This document shows, one piece after another, positions 16,467-24,786 of a stretch of DNA of 50,650 nucleotides. The position numbers were made by a program, and so were the translations under genes. Position 1 is the first letter of the stretch; each line of letters opens with the position of its first letter. The notes under the pieces were generated by a model. That model saw only the letters and a program-made list of their open reading frames with translations, did no database searches and was not told the DNA's origin. Origin of the DNA: Acidobacteriota bacterium (GTDB lineage: Bacteria > Acidobacteriota > Terriglobia > Bryobacterales > Bryobacteraceae); contig JACQZS010000197.1 of NCBI GenBank assembly GCA_016213725.1, forward strand, positions 1 to 50,650, given 5' to 3'.

Positions 16467-19127
16467 TCAATCCTGCCGCAGCGCCGCCAGCGGATCGATC
16501 CTCGACGCCCGCCTCGCCGGCGCCCACCCCGCCAGCACCGCCGCGCTCAACAACACACCCCCTGCCAGCGCCAGCATCGCCGGATCGTTCGGCTGCGTCC
16601 CGAACAGCAGCGACTTCACCAGCCTCGCCCCCATCCAGGCCGCCGGCACGCTGATCGCCAGTCCCGCTGCCGCCAGCCCCAGCACCCGCTTCAGCACCAT
16701 CCACACCACCGTGCCCCGCGGCGCCCCCAACGCCATCCGGATCCCCATCTCGCCCACCTGCCGCGCCACGCTATATGACATCGTCCCGTACAGCCCCAAA
16801 CACGCCGTCAACAGCGCCAGCACCGCAAATCCTGTGCACAGCCGCGCAAACGCGATCTCCCGGCTGATCGTCCGGTCGATCTCCGCCGCCTGCGTCGCCA
16901 CGTTGGTCATCGGCATCCGCGCATCCGCCTCCCTCACCATCTCCCGCGCGCTCTCCACAAACCGCAGCGGATCCCCCGCCGTGCGCAACGCATACGTCAC
17001 CCGCTCCGGCGGAAACTGGCTCGCCGCCACAAACACCGCCATCGGACTGCCTTCGTTCTTCAAGCCGCCGTACCGCAGGTTCGCCGAAACCCCAACGATC
17101 TCGAGATCGCGCTTCTCCTCCGGCAGCCTGATCTGCCGCCCCACAGGATTCTCGCTCCCAAAATAACTCCGCGCCAGCCGCTCGCTGATCACCGCCACCG
17201 GCCTCGAGCCCGCTTCATCGCGGTCGTCGATCTCCCGCCCCGCCAATATCGGAATCTGCATCGTCGTCAGAAAACGCGCACCCGTCGCCATCACCCGCGC
17301 GTCATTCACCGTCGCCGCTCCAATCTTCATCGGCCCCCGTACCGCCGGACCCGCGAAGCCCGCATTCACCAGCGCCGCTTGCGACAGCGTCGCGCTCCTC
17401 ACTCCGGGCAGCGCCTCCAGGCGCTTCCGCAGCGCCCCATAGAAAACCGCCATCTCCTCGCCGGCATGCCCCGCCTGCTTCGCGTTCAAAGAAAATAGCA
17501 GAACGTTCTCTCTCGCATAGCCCAGCTCCACCGAGTGCAGCCGGTCCAGCGTCCGCACAAACAGCCCCGCCGCCACCAGAATCAAAAACGACATCGCCAT
17601 CTGGACCACTACCAGTGCATTCTGCGTCCGCCGGCTTGCCCCGCCGCCCCTGCCGCTCTTGATCGCCGGCATCACGTCCGCATTCGTCGCCTGCATCGCC
17701 GGAACCAGCCCGAACATCAATCCACAAACCACTGCAAGCCCCGCCGTCACCCCCAGCACGTGCCAGTTCAGCTCCGCGTGCAACGTGAAATTCTCCTGCC
17801 CCCTTGAAAACAGAATCGTCAACGCCCGCACGCCCCAAATCGCCAGCCCCACCCCGCACGCTCCACCCAGCGAAGCCAGTAGCACGCTCTCCGTCAGCAG
17901 TTGCCGCACCACCCGGAGCCTCCCCGCCCCCAGGCTCAGCCGCAGCGCCATCTCCCGCCGCCGCGCCGCCGCCCGCGCCAGCAGCAGCGTCGCGATGTTC
18001 GCGCACGTGATCGCCAGAATCAATCCCACCATCGCCAGCAGCACGTACAAGGGCTTCGAATACTGCCGCCGCAATCCACCCAATCCCGCCGCGCCCGCAT
18101 TCAGCTTCAGCGCCGGCAGCTTTGCGCGCTCTCCGTCCGTCGTCGCAGTCGCCGCCACCCATTGCGCGAAGCGCGGCGCCAGCACCGCCTGTGCCTGCGC
18201 CATGCTCACCCCCTCCCTCAGCCGCCCCATCATCTCGATCCAGTAGAAGTTCCCCTCCGGATACATCCGCGCCGCCCGCTCCCCGTCTACCAGCAGATTG
18301 GTGTGCAACGGCAGATACAACTCAGGCACCGACGCCGGATCCACTCCGAAGAACCCCGGCGCCGTCACCCCAACCACCGTGAAGGCCACATTGTCCACCA
18401 GCACCGGCTGCCCGATCGCGTTCGCCGGCCCGCCAAATCGCCGCTGGCTCACCGCGAAGCTGATCACCGCCACCGGCGCCGCGCCCGCCCGCTCGTCTTC
18501 GCTGTCGATCAGCCGCCCCGCCGCCGCCGGCACGCCCAACCCTCGAAAGTACTCCCCGCTCACATACTCCGTGCTCGCCGTCATCGCCTGCCCACCCACC
18601 GACAGGCTGTGCTTCAGCCCATTGAAATAGCCAAAAACCGTCGAAAAGACGCCCTTCTCCGCGCGCAGCGTCTCAAACGCGCCATACGGGAAAATGCCGC
18701 TCGCCATCAACCCCCGCTCGGCCGGCCACGCCATCCCCTGCAGCCCGTGCACCACATGCGACCACTCCTTGTTGGCATCCTGCGGCGGCCGGCTCTGCCA
18801 ATTCAGCACCACCAGAGACTCCGGCTCCGCCACCGGCAGCGCCCGCAGCAGGATCGCCTCCATGAAGCTGTAAATCGTCGTGTTCGCTCCAATCCCCAGC
18901 GCCAGCGACAGCACCGCCAGCGCGCTGAACGCCTTGTTCGCCCCCATCGTCCGCAACCCGTACCGCAAATCCTGGCCCAGTTCTGAGAGTAACCGTGTCA
19001 TCCAGATCTCCCGCGACTCTTCCTGCTTCAGAGCCAGGTTGCCAAACCGCCGCCGCGACAGAGTCCGCAAAATCAACATGTCCAAAGACCCCGGCAGCGA
19101 ATCGTTTTTTTGTGGCTTCCGTCCCAT
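16467..19127 (-). CDS. ADOP-family MacB-like ABC permease with a PadR-like N-terminal stub
   Basis: The protein has 886 residues. It has the Acidobacterial Duplicated Orphan Permease layout: QDLRYGLRTMGANKAFSALA, then LSLALGIGANTTIYSF with the first membrane helix. A periplasmic MacB_PCD domain, an FtsX domain near residues 390-530, a second periplasmic domain and a C-terminal FtsX domain (SYSVARQVGEMGIRMALGAP) follow. No ATPase is encoded nearby. Substrate and partner are unknown. The N-terminus is odd: residues 1-25 (MGRKPQKNDSLPGSLDMLIL) read like the start of a PadR regulator, then jump into the end of the ADOP prefix domain (RRRFGNLALKQEESREIW). The ATG at 19127 is preferred over the GTG/ATG-less extension upstream; no clear Shine-Dalgarno is seen. 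It converges on the methyltransferase gene. Confidence 0.85.
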   Translation of the reverse strand: MGRKPQKNDSLPGSLDMLILRTLSRRRFGNLALKQEESREIWMTRLLSELGQDLRYGLRTMGANKAFSALAVLSLALGIGANTTIYSFMEAILLRALPVAEPESLVVLNWQSRPPQDANKEWSHVVHGLQGMAWPAERGLMASGIFPYGAFETLRAEKGVFSTVFGYFNGLKHSLSVGGQAMTASTEYVSGEYFRGLGVPAAAGRLIDSEDERAGAAPVAVISFAVSQRRFGGPANAIGQPVLVDNVAFTVVGVTAPGFFGVDPASVPELYLPLHTNLLVDGERAARMYPEGNFYWIEMMGRLREGVSMAQAQAVLAPRFAQWVAATATTDGERAKLPALKLNAGAAGLGGLRRQYSKPLYVLLAMVGLILAITCANIATLLLARAAARRREMALRLSLGAGRLRVVRQLLTESVLLASLGGACGVGLAIWGVRALTILFSRGQENFTLHAELNWHVLGVTAGLAVVCGLMFGLVPAMQATNADVMPAIKSGRGGGASRRTQNALVVVQMAMSFLILVAAGLFVRTLDRLHSVELGYARENVLLFSLNAKQAGHAGEEMAVFYGALRKRLEALPGVRSATLSQAALVNAGFAGPAVRGPMKIGAATVNDARVMATGARFLTTMQIPILAGREIDDRDEAGSRPVAVISERLARSYFGSENPVGRQIRLPEEKRDLEIVGVSANLRYGGLKNEGSPMAVFVAASQFPPERVTYALRTAGDPLRFVESAREMVREADARMPMTNVATQAAEIDRTISREIAFARLCTGFAVLALLTACLGLYGTMSYSVARQVGEMGIRMALGAPRGTVVWMVLKRVLGLAAAGLAISVPAAWMGARLVKSLLFGTQPNDPAMLALAGGVLLSAAVLAGWAPARRASRIDPLAALRQD

Positions 19128-19485
19128 ACCAAGAATTCTTAGCTTACATGGAGAACCCCGCCACCACAACCCCATAGCTCCGCACCACCATTCCCTTAGC
19201 CGCCGCTCAACCCTCACAGCGCTTTGGTCCGCACTCGTCGCGTCTCCACTGGGCCCCTTCCCGCGAAGCCGCCCGCAGGAAGTCCCTCCACGCACGGAAC
19301 GCCTTCGGGCGGTCGGTGATCAGGCCTCTCTGCTCCCGCTGAACCGCGGCCAGCAATCTAATTTCCGGCCCTCCGGCGGCATTCTCGTGGATCCGCTTCT
19401 CGGTCCGTCTGTGCTGTGTCCTGCACGTCGTCCTGGAAGTGCTCGCTCGACACGCTCCTACGCAGCGCTGTCGCGGTCTGGCAGC
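19128..19485. other. Non-coding stretch upstream of the ADOP permease
   Basis: About 358 bp without a convincing gene. It must hold the permease promoter; an AT-rich patch with the palindrome AAGAATTCTT (about 19131-19140) lies just before the permease ATG. A 104-codon minus-strand frame (19207-19521) runs through it, but its Arg-rich text shows no recognisable domain and it overlaps the hairpin and the end of the next gene. Confidence 0.5.
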
Positions 19486-19509
19486 GGGGCCGGCGCTCGC
19501 GCCGGCCCC
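19486..19509 (-). terminator. Perfect GC hairpin after the beta-helix gene
   Basis: GGGGCCGGCGC (19486-19496) pairs perfectly with 19499-19509 across a two-base centre, giving an 11-bp inverted repeat that starts 8 bp past the stop codon of the minus-strand gene ending at 19518. The position fits a transcription terminator or mRNA-stabilising hairpin. There is no T-run, so an intrinsic terminator of the standard kind is not certain. Confidence 0.5.
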
Positions 19510-19517
19510 GCCGCTCG

Positions 19518-21017
19518 TCACTTCACTTGGAATGGGGTCACATAGCCGAATGAGTCGCCCGCTACCGTGAAGTTCAGATTGTACGTTCCGGTGGACAGCC
19601 CCTTCGTACTGAGATTGAAGATGTAGCCCCCTGTCGGCCCCAGCGTCGGATCGAATCGGAAATCATTGTCCGGGTTTGCGTTGCCTGACGCCTGCACGCT
19701 GCCTGAGATCGAGGTGGCAACTTGCGTAACGCCGGTGGCGTGCAGAGTGATGCTGGCCGAGGAGAGATCGTTGCCGCTCCCGTCGCAAAGCTGAATCTTG
19801 ATCGGAATCGTCGCGCCGCTTTGAGTCGCTTTGGTCGGGTCGTACAACACGCAGACGTGATAAAGCGCCCCGGCCACTTCGAACGATCCGATGTCGCAGG
19901 AGGGCCCCTGAGGACGCGTCATCCCGCGCTCATCCGCCGGAACTGCCGCGCCGGAGTCGTCCGTGCAATAGGACAAAGGCACGGCGTCTTTCGCCGCGCT
20001 CGTGGGCAGCAGGGCCACCGTTTGCGTCACTCCCCCGTTGTTCTGCAGTCCACTGGGATCCAGTCCGGCGGCAACGTTGCTCAAGTCTCCCGGCCCGGCC
20101 AGCAGGCATGTGGCATCGTCCGACAGGTTGTGCCCCAGCGAAGTCAACGTGCCCGTGCAATTGCCGCTGCTGTGGTTCGCGACAATCACGTTCTTCATCA
20201 CAAACGACGGCCCCGTCGTGTAGATGCCCGCGGCTCCGGAGTTGCCCGATATCGTGGAAAAGCTGATGGCTGCCGTTCCCTCGTTGTAGATTCCGCTGCC
20301 TAGATAGAAACTCGTCGTGTTGCCCGCAATCGTCGAATTGATCACCCTCAGTGAACCGGCTCCGTTGATGATCCCGCCGCCGGCAACGTCTGCATGATTG
20401 CCGGAGATCGTACTGTTCACCACGGTCGCGGTCCCACCACAGCAGTTCTCGATTCCGCCGCCGTAGTAGGACGCCGAGTTGTTGGTCAGCGTACTGTTGG
20501 TCACTGTCAGCGAACCCGTGGCGTTCAGGATCGCTCCCTGCGAACCCACGTTCCCCGTGGCCACGATGCGGTCCAGCGTGAGCGTCCCGAAATTCAGGAT
20601 CGCGCCGCCCCAGTACTCCCCAATCGTATTCGCGTTCGCCACCGTGAGATCTGAAATCGCGGCCGTCACCCCCGGCCCCACCGCAACTACCCGCGACGCG
20701 TTGTTCCCGCTGATCGTCAGGCTCGATGCGCCAGGTCCCGTGATCGTCAGGTTCGTGTTGATGTTCAGGGAGCTGCCCAGCGTGATCGTCCCGGTCACTC
20801 CGAATACGATCGTGTCGCCGGCAGACGCACCCGCAATCGCATTCCGAAGCGAGCCGGCGCCGCTGTCGTTCGTGTTCGTGACCGTGATCGTGGCGCCCAA
20901 TGCAGCCGGCACTCCCAGGCTTGCAAGGAACATTAGAACTGAAGGGAAAGCCAGGCTGCGCTTCGTACCGCAAGTTCGGCCTGACGTGAACGGGGACATG
21001 GCTCGACTCGGTCTCAT
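19518..21017 (-). CDS. Secreted right-handed beta-helix protein with choice-of-anchor Q domain
   Basis: The protein has 499 residues with an N-terminal signal (SLAFPSVLMFLASLGVPAAL). The mature part opens ITVTNTNDSGAGSLRNAIAG, the standard entry of polymorphic-outer-membrane-protein-like parallel beta-helices. Many short repeats follow (NSTLTNNSASYYGGGIENCC, NSTISGNHADVAGGGI, FSTISGNSGAAGIY). Near residue 300 comes the choice-of-anchor Q signature: GLDPSGLQNNGGVTQTVALL and then DERGMTRPQGPSCDIGSFE. A C-terminal beta domain of about 130 residues finishes the protein. It is probably surface-exposed or secreted; adhesion or glycan binding are possibilities, not shown. The ATG at 21017 has GGAG 7 bases upstream. 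A perfect hairpin follows the stop. Confidence 0.85.
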   Translation of the reverse strand: MRPSRAMSPFTSGRTCGTKRSLAFPSVLMFLASLGVPAALGATITVTNTNDSGAGSLRNAIAGASAGDTIVFGVTGTITLGSSLNINTNLTITGPGASSLTISGNNASRVVAVGPGVTAAISDLTVANANTIGEYWGGAILNFGTLTLDRIVATGNVGSQGAILNATGSLTVTNSTLTNNSASYYGGGIENCCGGTATVVNSTISGNHADVAGGGIINGAGSLRVINSTIAGNTTSFYLGSGIYNEGTAAISFSTISGNSGAAGIYTTGPSFVMKNVIVANHSSGNCTGTLTSLGHNLSDDATCLLAGPGDLSNVAAGLDPSGLQNNGGVTQTVALLPTSAAKDAVPLSYCTDDSGAAVPADERGMTRPQGPSCDIGSFEVAGALYHVCVLYDPTKATQSGATIPIKIQLCDGSGNDLSSASITLHATGVTQVATSISGSVQASGNANPDNDFRFDPTLGPTGGYIFNLSTKGLSTGTYNLNFTVAGDSFGYVTPFQVK

Positions 21018-21323
21018 CGAAAATCTCCGATAGGGGATTTACTGCACTAATTCGTCAAGTATGCATCCGGTCATCCACCCTCGATACCAGTCTTTCGATA
21101 GCAAACCGCCGGCCATAAGCCGCCCGAGAACTCGTGCGAAAGCGCCTCATCCCGGCCATTTCTGCGCCGTTCCACAAGCCGGTGCCGCCTCTTATCGAAA
21201 CTTTTTTCTCCTTGTTTTCAACCACTCCCGACGAATTCCCTCGAAAACCCTTGGTCCGGCCCACCATCCTTTTGGTCGCGAGCCGCCTTGCGGCTGCATT
21301 CCCTCGAAAGGACCCAAACCACC
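21018..21323. other. Divergent intergenic region between beta-helix and NAQLSTGPRT-family genes
   Basis: About 306 bp, which must contain promoters for both flanking genes. A small hairpin AGCCGC-CTT-GCGGCT lies at 21281-21295 in the probable 5' untranslated region of the plus-strand gene. No other gene or known RNA element was recognised. Confidence 0.45.
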
Positions 21324-21986
21324 ATGGCTACTGCCGCTCAAATCGCCGCCAATCAGAAAAACGCCCAGCTCTCCACCGGCCCCCGCACCGGGCAGGGCAA
21401 GCACGCCTCCGCCCGCAATTCCACCAGGCACGGCATGTGCTCCCGTGAGTTCGTCGTCCTCGAAGGCGAGCAGGAGTTCTTCCATCAACTCATGGCCGAC
21501 CTCCAGGACGACCTCCAACCCGCCAACACCTACGAACTCGAACTCTTCCGCCTCATCGCCCACGCCGCCTGGACCCTGCGCCGCTGCCGCCTTGCCGAGG
21601 CCGCCCTGCTAGGCCCCGCCGGCCGTGACCCCATCGCCGAATTCGGCCTGGAAGACCGCCTCCGCCAGGTCGACCTCTACTTCAAGCGCGCCGAACGCAC
21701 CTTCCACCAGGCCTCCAAAACCCTCCGCGAAGTCCAGACCGAACGCCGCTACCGCGAAGAGATCTGCTCCCGCCCGGCCGATGAGGAAGAGCCCTCCATC
21801 CACAGCGACGCCATCCTCGTCTCCTACGCCAGGATCATGCCCGCCATCCGCGCGGAATCCGCCGCCGGCCGGCGCGAATCCAGCCGGCAGTTCCAGTCCG
21901 ACCTCGAAGCCTTCCTGGCGCCGCCTGTCCTCAACGCCTCCCAGCCCTCCAAGCCGCGGCCCCAATCCGCCGCCGCCGGCGCGTGA
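21324..21986 (+). CDS. Acidobacterial paralogous-family protein, function unknown
   Basis: The protein has 220 residues. It begins MATAAQIAANQKNAQLSTGP followed by RTGQGKHASARNSTRHGM, the signature of a small soluble family that is highly multiplied in acidobacterial genomes. The rest is helical and charged (FFHQLMADLQDDLQPANTYE, then LELFRLIAHAAWTLRRCRLA). It shows no signal or membrane helix. The basic N-terminus could contact nucleic acid; no activity is established that I know of. The ATG at 21324 is chosen because it gives the family's standard start and has AAGGA upstream; an earlier ATG at 21288 is unlikely. It stands 106 bp ahead of the DUF6259-like gene. Confidence 0.75.
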   Translation: MATAAQIAANQKNAQLSTGPRTGQGKHASARNSTRHGMCSREFVVLEGEQEFFHQLMADLQDDLQPANTYELELFRLIAHAAWTLRRCRLAEAALLGPAGRDPIAEFGLEDRLRQVDLYFKRAERTFHQASKTLREVQTERRYREEICSRPADEEEPSIHSDAILVSYARIMPAIRAESAAGRRESSRQFQSDLEAFLAPPVLNASQPSKPRPQSAAAGA

Positions 21987-22092
21987 CCCGCGGAGAACAA
22001 ACGAACCCAATCCGCCGGTCTTTCTCAGCTGAATCGGGGCCGCGCCCGCCGCAGGCCGCCAACGGCCGCCGCCAGCGGCTACCCTGATAGCC

Positions 22093-24786
22093 ATGCGCGG
22101 TGTTCTTGCGTTTCTGCTCCTGGCCTCGGCCCTGCCCGGCGCTGACCTGCTGACGGGCTTTCGCCTGTCGCCGCTCCGCTATCAGGGCCCTGGCCGTTGG
22201 CCCATCTCGCTGGAGCCGGTCTGGGTCTATGCCTATCCGACGTTGCGCCTCACTTACCGCGCCACCTCCCTGCCCGCTACCAGCGACCCCGTGCTCACCC
22301 TGCGTCCCGGCAGCGTCGGGCCCGTAACCCCCGGCGCGACGAACATCGAGAATCCCTTCGTCGCCGGCCAGCCCGTGGTCGCCGTCACCGCGCGCCAGTT
22401 GGTGGCCGACGGCGCGGCCCATACGCTGGAGGTCCAGCTCGCCTCGCAGATGCGCACGCCGCAGATCGATCAATTGATCTTCACCCTGCCCGGCGGCGCC
22501 CGCCTCTTGGTGGACAATCTGGAGTTGCGCGGCCCGCAAAGCCTCCTGCCGTCCGGCGCCGGCCGGCCGGCTCTACCCGCTCACGCCCGCGCGCTGCCCA
22601 TCGAAGCCGAGTTCCAGCACGCCGGCTCGCCCGCCACCACGCTGCGCGGCCGCGAATCCATCCGCATCCGCGGCAACAGCGAGCGCGGCCAAACCCTCTA
22701 CCTCAGCCTCTTCCCCCACTTCGCCGGTGTCCGCGGCTTCGCCGCCGGCCGGCCCATCGAAGGCTCTCTCCTCAAGGAGAACCGCCAGACCAGCGATCTC
22801 CTGGTCCACCTCCGCTACGCGGACGGATCGGAAGAAGACCAGTTCCCCCTCTGCGTCGAAGAGCGGCGCCACGTTCTGCTCAACCGCAAGGCCGCACTCT
22901 ATGCTCTGGAACTCGATCCGCGGCGCACCCTGCTCTGGGCGGAATTGCAGGACCGCAGCCTGCATCTTCAACTCGTGCTCTTCGAAGCCGGCCTCTCGCA
23001 GCAATCGCCGCCGCCCTCGGCTGAGATCCTCCCGGCTGCCCTCGCGCAGCTTCAGAAACCGCCGGCGCCGCCGGTTCTCTCCGCCGCGCCCTGGCACAGG
23101 CTCTCCTTCGCCCCCGGCAATCAGCCTCCCGCCGGCGCCCTGCAGGTGGAAACCTCGGAGGAACAAGGCTCCTACGGCCGCCGCCTCTCCCTTGCCGTGA
23201 AGAACGCCGGCCCGCAGCCGCAGCGCTTCACGCTCGTCTTTCCCTCCATCGCCATCCGCCCTTCTCAGACGGCCGCCGACGTCCACTACGTCTTCCCGAA
23301 GCAGGGCGCCATCATCTCCCACTCGGACGGCAGGTTGGAGGCGCCCTATAACGCCGCGTTCCCGCTTCAGTTCATCGACGTCTTCGCGCCCGGCGCCAAC
23401 AGCGGCGCCTGCCTGATCGTCATGGACAGCCAGGCCCACGCCAAGAAGTTCCGGCTCGTGAAGGATGGCCCTTCCGTCCAGCTCGAGGTCGAGTACTCGG
23501 TGCAGTTGGCCCCCGGCGAAACCTGGCGCGCACCCACCGCGCAACTCACGCCCCACACAGGAGACTGGCACGCCGGCTTCGCCGCCTACCGCCAGTGGCT
23601 CGCCACCTGGTACAACCCCGCCGGACCCCGCCCCGCCTGGCTCCGCTCCGCCTTCTGGGCCCGCCGCGACTACCCCATCGGCGGCACCAACCTCCTCTTC
23701 GATCCCCCCGCCCGCCGCTACACCTACCCCGCCCTCATCCTCGACGGCGCCCACTTCGGCGGCATCGACTTCATCGACATCTCCGGCTGGGCCCTCTCCG
23801 ACACCGCCGGCCGCGTCGGCGACTATCCCATCGAACTCGGCGGCCCCGAAGACCTCCGCCGCAACGTCGCCCTCGGCCTCCGCCAGCGCATCCCCACCGG
23901 CCTCTACTTCGAGGGTTACCTCATCGACAAGAACTCCGAGGTCGGCCGCCGCCACGCCGCTGAGTGGCAGATGATCGACGCCAATGGCCAGGGCCAGTGG
24001 TGGAAAGGCGGCGATCCCCGCGAACTCTTCGTCTGCCCCTATCAGCCCGAATGGCGGCAGTACATCTCCCACCGTGTCGCCGAAGTCGCCCGCACCACCG
24101 GCGCCACTGGCGTCTACCTCGACGAATACGGCTTCGGCGCCAAGTTCTGCTACGCCGCCCACCACGGCCACCGGCCCGGCGAAGAGACTCTGCGCGGCGA
24201 GATCGCCGCCACCGCCGAAGTGCGCCGCGCCCTCGACTCCGCCGGCCTCCGCGACACCATGATCTACATCGAAGAGACCCCGCCCGACGCCGCCGCCCCC
24301 TTCATCGACGCCGCCTTCTGCTACAACCTCGACCACGCCAACCTCGACCTCTCCCCCCTCAAGCTCAACCTCTCCCGCTTCGCCTTCCCCGACATCCGCC
24401 TCTGGGACATGGTCTCCACCGGCATCGACCCCCGCTCCCTCCCCGCCGACGACTTCCGCCTCTCCCTCTGGCACGGCAACGGCCTCTGGCTCAAAGGCCA
24501 CTCCACAACCTGGTACGGCGCCGGCCTGCTCGCCTTCATCCGCAAAGCCCACGCCCTTCTCCAAGCCCACGCCGCCGCCTTTGCCGGCGAAGCCGAACCC
24601 CTCGTCGAATCGCCCCACCCATCCGTCTTCATCAACCGCTTCCGCGGCGGCGGCGAGACCGTCTATACGCTCTTCAACGCCTCCTACCGCACCGCCCGCT
24701 TCCGCTTCCAGGGCCGCGACCGCGCTCTCGCCCCGCGCGATGTCGACGTCGTCTCCGAAGCTATGCCCAAACTCACACGCCCTTGA
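22093..24786 (+). CDS. Secreted glycoside-hydrolase-like protein, DUF6259-type TIM barrel
   Basis: The protein has 897 residues. A short signal peptide (MRGVLAFLLLASALPGADLL) and roughly 500 residues of beta-rich N-terminal domains come first. The C-terminal 380 residues form a probable TIM barrel: GGIDFIDISGWALSDTAGRV, IPTGLYFEGYLID, ATGVYLDEYGFGAKFC, DTMIYIEETPPD and IRLWDMVSTGIDPRSLP. The carboxylates in LDEYG and YIEE sit at strand ends where GH catalytic residues are expected. DUF6259 proteins are treated as putative alpha-galactosidase-superfamily glycosidases; the substrate is unknown. Codon use changes sharply near 23580: before it codons are mixed, after it almost every third position is C. 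The 3' end overlaps the convergent toroid gene by 14 bp. Confidence 0.68.
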   Translation: MRGVLAFLLLASALPGADLLTGFRLSPLRYQGPGRWPISLEPVWVYAYPTLRLTYRATSLPATSDPVLTLRPGSVGPVTPGATNIENPFVAGQPVVAVTARQLVADGAAHTLEVQLASQMRTPQIDQLIFTLPGGARLLVDNLELRGPQSLLPSGAGRPALPAHARALPIEAEFQHAGSPATTLRGRESIRIRGNSERGQTLYLSLFPHFAGVRGFAAGRPIEGSLLKENRQTSDLLVHLRYADGSEEDQFPLCVEERRHVLLNRKAALYALELDPRRTLLWAELQDRSLHLQLVLFEAGLSQQSPPPSAEILPAALAQLQKPPAPPVLSAAPWHRLSFAPGNQPPAGALQVETSEEQGSYGRRLSLAVKNAGPQPQRFTLVFPSIAIRPSQTAADVHYVFPKQGAIISHSDGRLEAPYNAAFPLQFIDVFAPGANSGACLIVMDSQAHAKKFRLVKDGPSVQLEVEYSVQLAPGETWRAPTAQLTPHTGDWHAGFAAYRQWLATWYNPAGPRPAWLRSAFWARRDYPIGGTNLLFDPPARRYTYPALILDGAHFGGIDFIDISGWALSDTAGRVGDYPIELGGPEDLRRNVALGLRQRIPTGLYFEGYLIDKNSEVGRRHAAEWQMIDANGQGQWWKGGDPRELFVCPYQPEWRQYISHRVAEVARTTGATGVYLDEYGFGAKFCYAAHHGHRPGEETLRGEIAATAEVRRALDSAGLRDTMIYIEETPPDAAAPFIDAAFCYNLDHANLDLSPLKLNLSRFAFPDIRLWDMVSTGIDPRSLPADDFRLSLWHGNGLWLKGHSTTWYGAGLLAFIRKAHALLQAHAAAFAGEAEPLVESPHPSVFINRFRGGGETVYTLFNASYRTARFRFQGRDRALAPRDVDVVSEAMPKLTRP

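Noticed and set aside
15106-16704. 532-codon minus-strand ORF opposite the methyltransferase
   Set aside because: Same Gly/Glu/Val shadow pattern; the plus-strand frame has clear methyltransferase motifs.
19207-19521. 104-codon minus-strand ORF upstream of the ADOP permease
   Set aside because: Arg-rich, no recognisable motif, overlaps the hairpin and the beta-helix gene; treated as non-coding.
22573-24618. 681-codon minus-strand ORF opposite the DUF6259-like gene
   Set aside because: Gly/Val/Glu-rich antisense text without any recognisable domain.
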